Shown here in pieces: positions 1 to 8,876 of a stretch of DNA of 64,000 bases. The notes under the pieces were generated by a model that worked only from the letters and a program-made list of their open reading frames with translations, ran no database searches and was not told the origin of the DNA. Within the stretch, counting starts at the first letter, position 1, and each line of letters begins with the position of its first letter. A program made the position numbers and the translations under genes. Source of the DNA: Qipengyuania gaetbuli (GTDB lineage Bacteria > Pseudomonadota > Alphaproteobacteria > Sphingomonadales > Sphingomonadaceae); contig NZ_JAIVLR010000002.1 of the NCBI RefSeq assembly GCF_020524765.1, forward strand, positions 274,501 to 338,500. Direction: 5' to 3'.

Positions 1-2054
1 AGTTCCAGGTACCAGTCGCAGAACCGGTCCCACACGAAGTGGTAGATCGTGTTCGCCGCGGCATCGAAGCGCAGGTCCGCCAGCGCCTTGTCGAGCGCGT
101 CCTTGGTCTCGACGACCTCGCCGATGATCCACTTGTTGACCGCCAGCGTGGCAGCGGGCGCGGCGATGCTCGTGCTCGCCCCGATGCCGTTCGACTGGCA
201 GAAGCGGGTCGCGTTCCACAGCTTGGTCGCGAAGTTGCGATACCCTTCGACGCGCTTCTCATCCATCTTGATGTCGCGGCCCTGGCTTTCCATCGCCGCC
301 ATGAAGAACCTGAGCGCGTCGGCACCATACTGGTCGATAAGGCCCAGCGGATCGACGACATTGCCCTTGGACTTGGACATCTTCGCCCCGTCGGCCGCGC
401 GTACGAGGCCGTGGAGATAGAGCCGCTTCCACGGCACATCGCCCATGAATTTCATGCCCTGCATCGCCATGCGCGCATCCCAGAAGAACAGGATATCGAA
501 GCCGGAAATCAGCAGGTCGTTGGGATAATGCTTCGCCAGAAGGTCGGTGTTCTCCGGCCAGCCGAGCGTGGCGAAGGGCCACAGCGCGGAAGAGAACCAC
601 GTGTCCAGCACGTCCTCGTCGCGGGTCAGTTCGACGCCGGCCCCTGCCTGCGCCTGCGCCTCGTCCTCGGTCATCGCGACATAGGCGTTGCCCTCGGCAT
701 CGTACCACGCGGGAATCCGGTGGCCCCACCACAGCTGGCGGCTGACGCACCAGGGCTGGATGTTTTCCATCCAGTTGAAGAAGGTCTTTTCCCAGCTTTT
801 CGGGACGATCTCGATCGCGCCCGAACGCACTGCCTCGATAGGGGCCTGCGCGAGCTTTTCGGCATCGACGTACCACTGGTCGGTCAGCCAGGGTTCGATC
901 ACCACGCCGCCGCGGTCGCCGAAGGGCGTCGCGATGGTACGCGGTTCGGCATCGTGTTCGGTCTCGTTGCCGTCCTTGTCCTTGGTGACGTGCGGGATCA
1001 GGAAGCCCAGCTCCTTCATCCGCGCGACAACCAATTCGCGCGCGCCATCGACACCGTCGCGGCGGAAGCGGTGCAGGCCGATGAACTCGTCGGGGACCAG
1101 ACCGTCGGCCGTCTGGCAGACGTTCGCTTCGGCATCGAGCATGTTGAGCATTTCGCCCGGGGCGAAGCCGGCGCGCTTGCCCACGTCGAAGTCGTTGAAG
1201 TCGTGCCCCGGCGTGATCTTCACACAGCCAGAACCGAGTTCGGGATCGGCATGTTCGTCGGCCACGACCTTGAAGCGCCGCCCGGTGATCGGCTGGAGAA
1301 TGTCCTTGCCCACCACCGACTTGTAGCGTTCGTCGTCGGGATGCACGGCGACGGCCATGTCGGCCAGCATCGTCTCGGGCCGGGTCGTCGCCACGACGAG
1401 GTAATCCTTGCCTTCCGACGTCGTGACGCCGTCAGCCAGCGGATAGCGGAAGTGCCAGAAGCTGCCCTTGACGTCCTGCGTCTCGACTTCGAGGTCTGAA
1501 ATCGCGGTCTTGAGCTTGGGGTCCCAGTTCACCAGACGCTTGTCGCGGTAGATCAGCCCGTCCCGATAAAGGTCAACGAAGACCTTGAGCACGGCCTCGG
1601 TGAAATGCGGATCCATGGTGAACTGTTCGCGGCTCCAGTCCATCGAACAGCCGAGGCGGCGCAGCTGGCGCGTGATCGTGCCGCCGCTTTCCTCTTTCCA
1701 TTCCCACACCTTGTCGACGAAATCCTCGCGCGAATAATTGGTGCGCTTGTCCTGTTTCGCCTCCATCTGGCGCTCGACCACCATCTGCGTGGCGATACCC
1801 GCATGGTCGGTCCCGACTACCCACAGCGCGTCCTTGCCGCGCAGGCGCTCGTAGCGGATCACCACGTCCTGCAGCGTGTTGTCGAGCGCGTGCCCGATAT
1901 GGAGCGAGCCGGTGACGTTCGGCGGCGGGTTCACGATGGTGAAGGGCTGCGCGTCCTTGCGCTCGGGCCGGAACAGGCCGTTGTCCTCCCAGTGCGCATA
2001 CCAGCGCTGCTCGATTTCGGCCGGGTCGAAAGTCTTGGATAGCTCGGTGCTCAT
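1..2054 (-). CDS. valS: Valyl-tRNA synthetase, 3' end cut by the window edge
   Basis: Cytoplasmic class I aminoacyl-tRNA synthetase that charges tRNA-Val. About 684 N-terminal codons are present; the C-terminal tRNA-binding part (roughly 200 residues in a typical ValRS) lies beyond base 1. The protein opens [19 protein letters not shown]. The class I signatures are intact: HIGH at residues 52-55 within [15 protein letters not shown], and [11 protein letters not shown] with the KMSKS-type loop starting near residue 559. The TDHAGIATQ stretch typical of the ValRS active site is also visible. The ATG at 2052-2054 is the only plausible start. It is transcribed divergently from the mla operon, with 116 bp between them. 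No frameshift seen. Family assignment is very secure. Confidence 0.97.
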   Translation of the reverse strand, partial: MSTELSKTFDPAEIEQRWYAHWEDNGLFRPERKDAQPFTIVNPPPNVTGSLHIGHALDNTLQDVVIRYERLRGKDALWVVGTDHAGIATQMVVERQMEAKQDKRTNYSREDFVDKVWEWKEESGGTITRQLRRLGCSMDWSREQFTMDPHFTEAVLKVFVDLYRDGLIYRDKRLVNWDPKLKTAISDLEVETQDVKGSFWHFRYPLADGVTTSEGKDYLVVATTRPETMLADMAVAVHPDDERYKSVVGKDILQPITGRRFKVVADEHADPELGSGCVKITPGHDFNDFDVGKRAGFAPGEMLNMLDAEANVCQTADGLVPDEFIGLHRFRRDGVDGARELVVARMKELGFLIPHVTKDKDGNETEHDAEPRTIATPFGDRGGVVIEPWLTDQWYVDAEKLAQAPIEAVRSGAIEIVPKSWEKTFFNWMENIQPWCVSRQLWWGHRIPAWYDAEGNAYVAMTEDEAQAQAGAGVELTRDEDVLDTWFSSALWPFATLGWPENTDLLAKHYPNDLLISGFDILFFWDARMAMQGMKFMGDVPWKRLYLHGLVRAADGAKMSKSKGNVVDPLGLIDQYGADALRFFMAAMESQGRDIKMDEKRVEGYRNFATKLWNATRFCQSNGIGASTSIAAPAATLAVNKWIIGEVVETKDALDKALADLRFDAAANTIYHFVWDRFCDWYLE

Positions 2055-2170
2055 GGGACCGGCCTTTGCCAGCCGTCATGCTGCGATGCAACGCCGGAGA
2101 CGGCATTGGGGCGCTGCGCATTGCTAACGTGCTTGTTTGATGCGGCAATTCCGCCCATACGCAGGGGTCA

Positions 2171-3280
2171 ATGACAGGGCTTGCCGAATATGAGGTCGTC
2201 GAAGGGGAGGGCGGCAGCACGCTGGTGCTGACCGGGCCCTATCTCGTATCGACCATCGGCGCAGCCGACGACGACCTGCGCGGCATCGACGGTGCGATCG
2301 CGCGGGTCGATATCTCGGGGGTGACCGAGATCGACACCACGGGCGCCTGGCTCGCCTGCACGATCTCCACCGAACACGACGCGGAAATCCACGGCGCGGA
2401 CGAACGCGCCCAGCGCCTGCTCGAAGCCATTTCCGGCCTTGGCGGCGAAGAGAAGCTGTCCGCGCCCCGCCTCCCGTTCTGGAGCCGCGTGCCCGAGGCG
2501 ATGGGCGAGAAGATGTTCAATGCCCGCACCGGTATCATCGGTGTCGTCAGTTTCCTCGGTGCGCTGCTGATCTCCTGCGGTTCGCTCCTGCGCAATCCCT
2601 CGCGCTTCCGCATGGTCGCGCTGGTCCGGCAGGTCGAATACGTCGGCGTTTCGGCGCTGCCCATCATCGGCTTGATGAGCTTCCTCATCGGTGTCGTGAT
2701 CGCCCAGCAGGGCGCGGTGCAGCTGGCACAGTTCGGGGCAGAGACGCTGACGGTGAACCTCGTCGGCCGCATCACCTTGCGCGAACTGGGCGTGCTGATG
2801 ACCGCGATCATGGTCGCAGGCCGGTCGGGCAGTGCCTTTGCCGCCGAAATCGGCACGATGAAGCTGACCGAGGAAATCGACGCCATGCGTACGATCGGCA
2901 TCTCCCCGATGGAAGCGCTGGTCATCCCGCGCATCATGGCGGCGGTCGTCATGATGCCGCTGCTCGGTTTCTACGCTTCCTGCATGGCGATCCTCGGCGG
3001 TGCGGTGATCGGCGAAACGATGCTCGGCATTCCGTTCTGGACGTTCCTGTCTCGCATCCAGGAAGTCGTGCCGACCTACGACTTGTGGGTCGGCCTCATC
3101 AAGGCGCCGGTCTTCGGCCTGATCGTCGGCCTTGCAGGCTGTTACAACGGGATGCAGGTGAAGGGTAATTCCGAAGAGGTCGGCAGGCGTACGACCATGT
3201 CGGTCGTTTCCGCCATCTTTGCGGTCATCGTGCTCGATGCCTTCTTCGCCGTGTTCTTCACCGAGCTGGGGTGGGGCTGA
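2171..3280 (+). CDS. mlaE: STAS-MlaE fusion, ABC lipid-transport permease
   Basis: Inner-membrane permease of an MCE/Mla-type ABC transporter that moves phospholipids or other lipids between outer and inner membrane. Of its 369 residues, about 1-100 form a STAS-like domain (VDISGVTEIDTTGAWLA), the role played by separate MlaB in enterobacteria. Residues about 115-369 are the MlaE permease with several hydrophobic helices and the family-typical stretch ELGVLMTAIMVAGRSGSAFA followed by EEIDAMRTIGISP. Its TGA overlaps the ATG of the ATPase gene by one base (TGATG), indicating translational coupling. MlaE family membership is clear; the actual lipid cargo is unknown. Confidence 0.93.
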   Translation: MTGLAEYEVVEGEGGSTLVLTGPYLVSTIGAADDDLRGIDGAIARVDISGVTEIDTTGAWLACTISTEHDAEIHGADERAQRLLEAISGLGGEEKLSAPRLPFWSRVPEAMGEKMFNARTGIIGVVSFLGALLISCGSLLRNPSRFRMVALVRQVEYVGVSALPIIGLMSFLIGVVIAQQGAVQLAQFGAETLTVNLVGRITLRELGVLMTAIMVAGRSGSAFAAEIGTMKLTEEIDAMRTIGISPMEALVIPRIMAAVVMMPLLGFYASCMAILGGAVIGETMLGIPFWTFLSRIQEVVPTYDLWVGLIKAPVFGLIVGLAGCYNGMQVKGNSEEVGRRTTMSVVSAIFAVIVLDAFFAVFFTELGWG

Positions 3281-4173
3281 TGAGCGATCCGCACAAGGCC
3301 CGCCGCCACGAGCGATACAAGGGCGAGTTCCCGATCGTGGTCGAGGGCCTCGAAAACCGGTTCGGCGAACACGTCGTCCACCAGAACCTCGACCTCAAGG
3401 TCCGGCGTGGCGAAATCATCGGCGTGGTCGGCGGATCGGGCACCGGCAAGTCGGTGCTCATGCGCTCGATCATCGGCCTCCAGCCGCCGACCGCGGGCGA
3501 TGTCCATGTCTTCGGCCGATCAATTATCGATGCCGAGCCGGACGAGGAAATCGGCGTGCGCGACCGCTGGGGCGTGCTGTTCCAGGGCGGCGCCCTCTTC
3601 TCGACGCTGACGGTGGGCGAAAACGTCGAAGTTCCGCTCAAGCAGTTCTATCCCGACATTTCGGACGAGCTGCGGCACGAGATCGCCCGCTACAAGGTCA
3701 TGCTTTCCGGTCTGCCGGAGAACGCCGTCAACAAGTACCCGAGTGAGCTTTCGGGCGGCATGAAAAAGCGCGCAGGCCTTGCCCGTGCCCTGTCGCTCGA
3801 TCCCGAACTGCTGTTCCTCGACGAACCGACCGCGGGTCTCGACCCGATCGGCGCGGCGGCATTCGACAACCTGACGCGCGAACTGAAGGAAACGCTGGGG
3901 CTGACGGTTTTCCTGATCACCCACGACCTCGATACGCTGCACGAGATTTGCGACCGGGTGGCGGTGCTGGCGGACAAGCGGGTTATCGCGGTCGATACCG
4001 TTCCGAACCTCATGGAACTCGATCATCCCTGGATACAGGAATACTTCAACGGCCCGCGCGGACGGGCAGCGCTGACCGCGCAGGCGCTCGACGAATTGCG
4101 CCGCCACATGGACATGCCGGTCGCCGCGCACGCGGTCAAAGCGTTGGACAAAGCCGAAAAAGGCAAGGCATAA
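3280..4173 (+). CDS. mlaF: ABC transporter ATPase, MlaF family
   Basis: Cytoplasmic ATPase powering the adjacent MlaE permease. From the ATG at 3280 it is 297 residues. Walker A GGSGTGKS is at 51-58, the ABC signature LSGGM at 157-161, Walker B LLFLDE at 177-182, and the switch histidine lies in LITHDLDTL. The MKKRAGLARALSLDPEL signature surroundings are typical of MlaF. A GTG nine bases upstream (3271) is in frame, but the ATG overlapping the mlaE stop is the better start. It is the second gene of the four-gene operon 2171-5730. Confidence 0.94.
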   Translation: MSDPHKARRHERYKGEFPIVVEGLENRFGEHVVHQNLDLKVRRGEIIGVVGGSGTGKSVLMRSIIGLQPPTAGDVHVFGRSIIDAEPDEEIGVRDRWGVLFQGGALFSTLTVGENVEVPLKQFYPDISDELRHEIARYKVMLSGLPENAVNKYPSELSGGMKKRAGLARALSLDPELLFLDEPTAGLDPIGAAAFDNLTRELKETLGLTVFLITHDLDTLHEICDRVAVLADKRVIAVDTVPNLMELDHPWIQEYFNGPRGRAALTAQALDELRRHMDMPVAAHAVKALDKAEKGKA

Positions 4174-4183
4174 GCGAGGATAG

Positions 4184-5131
4184 ATGGAAACGCGGGCAAA
4201 TTACATCTGGGTGGGGGCCGTCACGCTGGCTGTGCTGGCGGCGCTCGCGCTGTTCATCGTCTGGCTGGCTCGCTGGGGCGAAGGCGCCCAGAAGGAATAC
4301 GACATATTCTTCAAGCAGTCGGTGGCGGGCCTCGCCAACGGCAGCCAGGTGAGCTTTGCCGGCGTTCCTGTGGGCCAGGTCAGCCAGATCGTGTTGTGGG
4401 ACAAGGACCCCGAATTTGTCCGCGTGCGCATTTCCGTGAAGGAAGAAGTGCCGATCCTCGTCGGGACCACTGCCACCATCCAGGGCAGCTTCACCGGCGT
4501 TTCGACCATCCTGCTTGACGGTGCGCGCAGCGGCGCTCCGCCGATTTCCTGCGAGACGACGGCCTGCACCGAAGGCGTGCCGATCATCCCGCCGCAGGAC
4601 GGCGGGCTCAATGCGCTGTTGTCGAACGCCCCGCTGCTGCTGGAACGGCTGGCGACGCTGACCGAGCGCCTCACGCAATTGCTCGATGACGAGAACCAAG
4701 GCGAGATTGCCGGTATCCTCGCCAATACGAACGACATGACCCGCAGTCTTGCCGCCACCGCCCCGCAGATCGAGCGCACGATGGCCGAGCTGCAGGTTAC
4801 CTTGCGCGAGGCGAGCGAGGCGCTCGACGAATTCGAGAAGGTGACGGCCTCTACCGACCGCCTGATCAACACCGAAGGCGAACAGCTGGCTGCCGAACTG
4901 CGCAAGACGCTGGCGTCTGCCGGCGGCGCTGCAAGGGCGCTTGAACAGACGCTCGAGGAAGCGCGGCCTGCGACCAAGCAGCTCACCGAAAGCACGTTGC
5001 CCGCTGCCGAGGCGACGCTGCGCGACCTGCGTGCGACCAGCAAGGCACTGCGCAGCGTGACCGAGAAAATCGAAGAGAAGGGCGCGGGCTCGCTGCTTTC
5101 CAGCCAGCCGCTGCCCGAATACGAACCCTAA
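4184..5131 (+). CDS. mlaD: MCE-domain substrate-binding protein, MlaD family
   Basis: Periplasmic, membrane-anchored lipid-binding component of the Mla/MCE importer. Of 315 residues, an N-terminal transmembrane helix spans about residues 8-28 and the MCE domain about 38-115 (VAGLANGSQVSFAGVPVGQV). A region with two close cysteines follows (CETTAC), then a long Ala/Glu/Leu-rich helical stretch (about 145-305) that probably forms coiled coil. Starts 10 bp after mlaF with GAGGA upstream. A single MCE domain fits a hexameric ring of MlaD type rather than a long PqiB/YebT needle. No mlaC or mlaA homologue is nearby. Confidence 0.92.
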   Translation: METRANYIWVGAVTLAVLAALALFIVWLARWGEGAQKEYDIFFKQSVAGLANGSQVSFAGVPVGQVSQIVLWDKDPEFVRVRISVKEEVPILVGTTATIQGSFTGVSTILLDGARSGAPPISCETTACTEGVPIIPPQDGGLNALLSNAPLLLERLATLTERLTQLLDDENQGEIAGILANTNDMTRSLAATAPQIERTMAELQVTLREASEALDEFEKVTASTDRLINTEGEQLAAELRKTLASAGGAARALEQTLEEARPATKQLTESTLPAAEATLRDLRATSKALRSVTEKIEEKGAGSLLSSQPLPEYEP

Positions 5132-5145
5132 GAGGCGATACCGCG

Positions 5146-5730
5146 ATGAACCCGACCAAGACCCTCGCGATCCTCGCCCCCGCGCTCCTGCTGGGCGGCT
5201 GCATCAGCTTCGGCGCCGAACCGCCCGAAAGCCTGCTCACCCTGACGCCGAGCGCCAGTGCGCCTGCCGGAACCGGCGGCTCCAGCGCATCGGGCACGGC
5301 GATCGCACTCGTGGACTTCGATGCGCCCGCCGCGCTCGACGTGACCCGTGTGCCCGTCCAGGTGACCGCGACCGAGCTGGCCTATCTCAAGGATGCCGTC
5401 TGGGTCGAAAAGCCTGCCCGCCTGTTCCGCCGCCTTGTCGCCGAAACCATCCGTACCCAGTCGGGCCGCGTGGTAATCGACGGTGACGACCCGGGCGCGC
5501 TGGCAACCAACCGCCTGACCGGCACGCTGCGCCAGTTCGGCTATGACGCCACGACGTCGAGCGTGGTGGTGGTCTTCGATGCCGTGCGTCCCGGCGAGGG
5601 CCAGGCAGTCGAAACCCGCCGTTTCCAGGCGGTCGTGCCCGGCGTGACTCCCGACGTGCAGGGCGTCGGCCCCGCGCTCAACCGCGCCGCGAACGATGTC
5701 GCAGCACAGGTCGCGGAGTGGGTCGGCTAG
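5146..5730 (+). CDS. ABC-type transport auxiliary lipoprotein (PqiC/YmbA-like)
   Basis: Predicted periplasm-facing lipoprotein of 194 residues. The signal peptide ends in a lipobox (LLLGGC, Cys about residue 17). The rest fits the ABC_trans_aux fold seen in PqiC, with alternating beta/alpha segments such as TRVPVQVTATELAYLKDAVWVEKPARLF broken here into its typical parts: a 'conserved Y.....W.e.p' stretch followed by a C-terminal helix. It begins 14 bp after mlaD and is the last gene of the operon. It likely docks the MCE component to the outer membrane in place of MlaA/MlaC. Exact role inferred from family and position. Confidence 0.82.
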   Translation: MNPTKTLAILAPALLLGGCISFGAEPPESLLTLTPSASAPAGTGGSSASGTAIALVDFDAPAALDVTRVPVQVTATELAYLKDAVWVEKPARLFRRLVAETIRTQSGRVVIDGDDPGALATNRLTGTLRQFGYDATTSSVVVVFDAVRPGEGQAVETRRFQAVVPGVTPDVQGVGPALNRAANDVAAQVAEWVG

Positions 5731-5740
5731 TCTTGCTGCA

Positions 5741-5765
5741 GTCCGCCAACGATCCGAAAGCGGAC
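5741..5765. terminator. Possible weak hairpin between convergent genes
   Basis: Inverted repeat GTCCGC / GCGGAC with a 13-nt loop, lying between the lipoprotein stop (5730) and the stop of the minus-strand receiver gene (5806). There is no T tract, so a terminator role is only a guess. Confidence 0.25.
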
Positions 5766-5805
5766 ATTCCCACGCAAACGTAAAAGCGCGTTTGGAGCGG
5801 AAATC

Positions 5806-6243
5806 TCAGCCCGCCCTGAGACGTTTGTACAAGATGCGTGTCTCGAGCAGGTTGGCAATGCGAAGGCCGACCTCGATCACGTCGAAAGGCTTGGCGACGA
5901 AATCCTTCGCTCCCAGCGAAAGGGCTCGCCGCCGTGCCTGCAGGGTCGTGTCGGCCGTCAGGACGAGGATCGGTCGGAACTCTTCCGCCCGATCATGACG
6001 CGAGAAAGATTCGAGCAGTTCGAAGCCATCGATTTCAGGCATCATCAAATCCAGCAGGACGATATCCGGCTCGAGATCAATATAGGCCCGCATCGCCTTC
6101 TTGGGGTCGGTCAGGCAATGGATGTCCGTGTATCCTTCGCGTTCGAGCACGCTTCGCAGCAAGAGGACGTTGGCCTCTTCATCATCGATCGCAAGAATGC
6201 GGCAGGAGGTGATTTCGGCAGGCGCCACGAGTTGCATGGTCAT
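5806..6243 (-). CDS. Stand-alone response-regulator receiver protein
   Basis: CheY-like phosphoacceptor of 145 residues with no output domain. Acidic pocket D20/D21/E22, phosphoacceptor Asp65 (IVLLDLMMPEIDG), conserved Thr in LTAD and Lys in AKPFD are all present. Its ATG overlaps the TGA of the upstream histidine kinase by 4 bp (6240-6243), so the kinase is its obvious partner. It is the last gene of the four-gene signalling operon. Without an effector domain it must act by protein contact or as a phosphorelay shuttle. Confidence 0.93.
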   Translation of the reverse strand: MTMQLVAPAEITSCRILAIDDEEANVLLLRSVLEREGYTDIHCLTDPKKAMRAYIDLEPDIVLLDLMMPEIDGFELLESFSRHDRAEEFRPILVLTADTTLQARRRALSLGAKDFVAKPFDVIEVGLRIANLLETRILYKRLRAG

Positions 6244-8216
6244 GATCCTTGGGGAATTCTGGCGGCATCGTCGGCCTCGTCTTCCGGCGATGAACCCTCA
6301 AGAGGCAGGGAAAACCAGAAGCGCGCGCCAGACTGTGCGCCGGAGGCCGTCAGCGGTTGATACCCGATTTCGCCCTTCATGGATTCCACCAGGCTCTTCG
6401 AAAGCGCCAGTCCCAAGCCTGTACCTTCGGTGGCTGACCGGCTCTGCTCGCCCAATCGGTCGAATGCCGTGAAGAGCCGCGGGACGTTGTCAGGTTCGAT
6501 ACCGGGCCCGTCGTCTTCCACTTCGATTATCGCAGTCGAACCCTCGATGCGGCCGGACAGGCGTACGGTCTTTCCGGTGCGATTGTACTTTGCCGAATTG
6601 CCGATGAGGTTGAGGGCAACCTGTAAGGCGCGCCGTTTGTCGGCCAGCACGGTCACTTCTCCCTCTGGTACGTCGAGTGTGAAGGCAAGCCCGGCCTGTT
6701 CGACCAGCGGCAGGCCGATCGCGTGCGCTTCGGTCAGCAGTTCGCGCAGGCCGATCGGCTCGATTGCCAACTCGTTGGCACCTGCTTCGATGCTCGAGAT
6801 GTCGAGCAGGTCATTGATCAGCGATAGCAGGTGGCGCCCCGCCTTCATGATCTGCGTCACGGCGGAGCGGTGTTGCGTTGCGAGATGCTCCTCGTCGATC
6901 TCGAGCAATTGCCCGAAGCCGAGAATGGCGTTCATCGGGGTCCGCAATTCGTGGCTGGTTCGCGAAAGGAAGGCGGTCTTGGCGCGGCTGGCCGCGATGG
7001 CTTCCTCGCGGGCGCTGCGCAGTTCCTCTTCCGTGCGGCGGCGCTCGGACATGTCCCGCGTGACCTTGGCAAAGCCGCGCAAGGTGCCTTCTCCATCACG
7101 CAGGGCGGTGATGACCACATTGGCCCAGAAGCGCGTCCCGTCGCGGCGGACACGCCAGCCTTCGTCCTCGGCAGAGCCGTCCCGTATCGCGCGCTCTATC
7201 ATCCGCTGCGGCAGGAATTCGCGGGTCTCGGGCGGATAGAACGAGCTGAAATGGCGACCCAGAATTTCGCTTGCCCGCCACCCCTTGATACGCTCGGCGC
7301 CGAGGTTCCAGGTGGCTACGTTGCCCTCTGTATCGAGCGCGAAAATGCCGTAGTCGCTGACGCGGTCGACAACGAGACGGAAGCGTTCCTCACTCTCGCT
7401 CAGGTCCTTCTCCCGGGCGCGTAGCAGGGCGCTGGCACGCCCGAGCCGCTGCGCAAGCCGCCCGATCTCGTCGGCCTCTTCCGGCAGATCGTCCAGCTCT
7501 GCACCCTGCGCCAAGCGCTCGGCATTGCCTTCGAGGACCCGCACGCGCCGCACGATCCCGGTGGAGAAAAGATAGACCGCCGCGACGCTGCCAAGCAGGC
7601 CGAGCAGCGCACTGATGCCGGTCAATGCCAGAAAGCGTGAGCGCACGTCATCCACCCGCTCCCTGCGCTGGTCGAGCAGGACCGCCTCCTTGCGCTGGAT
7701 GACGTCGACCTGGTTCCCGAGGCGTTCGAGCACGTCGCGGTTTGCGTTCAGTTCTTGCTCCAGCGCTTGCCGGGACGAGGCAAGATCCGCGCCGCCCCGA
7801 GACACCCGCACAATGTCGCCCAGCCCCTGGCGTTTCGCATCGACCAGCTGTTCGAGGACGACGAATTCCTTCCGCACGCCGGGATCCTCGATCGCCTCGT
7901 CCAGCCGTTCCATGGTGGGGGGCAATTCCCGCTCCGCCACGGAGAACGGTTCGAGGAACCGGTCCTGCCCTGTCAGCGCATACCCACGAACCCCGGCCGC
8001 AGCCTGTGAAAGCAGCGCATGGACCTGATAGGTGTCGCGCTGGATCGCGAATGCCCGGCGGACGTCGGCCTCGGCCCTTTCTTCGGCAGTGCTCGCAAAA
8101 TAGAGCGAGGCGAGCGCACTGAACAGGATGGCGAGAGGGATGGCGATAAACACCAAGCCCTTGATCGCCAGAGGACGATCCGCCCAGAATCGCATGGGGG
8201 CTGTCTGTGGTCTCAC
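6240..8216 (-). CDS. Membrane sensor histidine kinase, CHASE3-HAMP-PAS-HisKA-HATPase
   Basis: Inner-membrane sensor kinase of 658 residues. TM helix 1 is at about 19-41, a CHASE3-like periplasmic domain at about 42-193, TM2 at about 196-222, a HAMP-like linker to about 270, PAS at about 275-395 (RLVVDRVSDYGIFALD), HisKA with phosphoacceptor His422 (SRTSHELRTPMN), and HATPase with N, G1 and G2 boxes (NLIGNSAKYN, VEDDGPGIEP, GTGLGLALS). The frame opens with GTG at 8216; an ATG at 8195 (MRFWAD) is an alternative and neither has a strong Shine-Dalgarno. It lies 12 bp after the NarL-like regulator and overlaps the receiver gene downstream. Ligand unknown. Confidence 0.92.
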   Translation of the reverse strand: MRPQTAPMRFWADRPLAIKGLVFIAIPLAILFSALASLYFASTAEERAEADVRRAFAIQRDTYQVHALLSQAAAGVRGYALTGQDRFLEPFSVAERELPPTMERLDEAIEDPGVRKEFVVLEQLVDAKRQGLGDIVRVSRGGADLASSRQALEQELNANRDVLERLGNQVDVIQRKEAVLLDQRRERVDDVRSRFLALTGISALLGLLGSVAAVYLFSTGIVRRVRVLEGNAERLAQGAELDDLPEEADEIGRLAQRLGRASALLRAREKDLSESEERFRLVVDRVSDYGIFALDTEGNVATWNLGAERIKGWRASEILGRHFSSFYPPETREFLPQRMIERAIRDGSAEDEGWRVRRDGTRFWANVVITALRDGEGTLRGFAKVTRDMSERRRTEEELRSAREEAIAASRAKTAFLSRTSHELRTPMNAILGFGQLLEIDEEHLATQHRSAVTQIMKAGRHLLSLINDLLDISSIEAGANELAIEPIGLRELLTEAHAIGLPLVEQAGLAFTLDVPEGEVTVLADKRRALQVALNLIGNSAKYNRTGKTVRLSGRIEGSTAIIEVEDDGPGIEPDNVPRLFTAFDRLGEQSRSATEGTGLGLALSKSLVESMKGEIGYQPLTASGAQSGARFWFSLPLEGSSPEDEADDAARIPQGS

Positions 8217-8228
8217 CGCCTGCCCAGC

Positions 8229-8876
8229 CTACCCGTCTTCGCGCCGCATCTGGGTTATCAGAACGGCAGCCTGCGTACGGTCGGCGACGCCGAGTTTGCC
8301 GATGATCCTCTCGACATGCACCTTCACGGTCGCCGGGCTGATTTCGAGCCGGCGACCGATTTCCTTGTTGGTCAGCCCTTCCGCGACCAGCGCCACTACA
8401 TCGCGCTCCCGGCCGGTCAGCATGCGGGAAAGGTCGGCTTCACGGCCCGGAAGTGGCGCCGCGCGCATCGCGGCGTTCACGAGGTCTAGCGATACGGCCG
8501 ACTGGCCCGCCCGAACCTGCGCGATAGCAGCCTTGAGTTCCGCAATTGCGGCGTCCTTGAGGATATAACCGGCTGCCCCTGCGGCCAGCGCTTCGCGAAC
8601 ATAGGCCGGCATTTCGTGCAAGGTCAGCATAAGCACGCGTGTTCCTAGGCCCAGCGCCACAATCTGCCGCGTCGCCTCCAGGCCATCGATTCCCGCACCC
8701 AGCCGGATGTCCATCAGGACGATTTCCGGCTGGTGCTGGCGCACCTGCTCCACCGCCTCTTCGCCGGTCGACGCCATGTCGACGATTTCGATGTCGGGAC
8801 CGGCGAGAACTGCCTTGAGACCTTCGCGGGCCAGCTGGTGGTCATCGACGATCAGGACGCGGGTTGCTGCAGTCAT
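8229..8876 (-). CDS. LuxR/NarL-family response regulator
   Basis: DNA-binding response regulator of 215 residues. The receiver domain is at about 5-120 with phosphoacceptor Asp56 (IVLMDIRLG), conserved Thr (LTLHE) and Lys (LKDAA). The C-terminal LuxR-type helix-turn-helix covers about 148-210 (LTGRERDVVALVAEGLTNK, then ISPATVKVHVERI). Start is the ATG at 8876, which overlaps the stop of the upstream kinase by 4 bp (ATGA); a longer in-frame extension upstream lies inside the kinase gene. It is cognate with the NarX-like kinase on operon logic. Targets not known. Confidence 0.94.
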   Translation of the reverse strand: MTAATRVLIVDDHQLAREGLKAVLAGPDIEIVDMASTGEEAVEQVRQHQPEIVLMDIRLGAGIDGLEATRQIVALGLGTRVLMLTLHEMPAYVREALAAGAAGYILKDAAIAELKAAIAQVRAGQSAVSLDLVNAAMRAAPLPGREADLSRMLTGRERDVVALVAEGLTNKEIGRRLEISPATVKVHVERIIGKLGVADRTQAAVLITQMRREDG

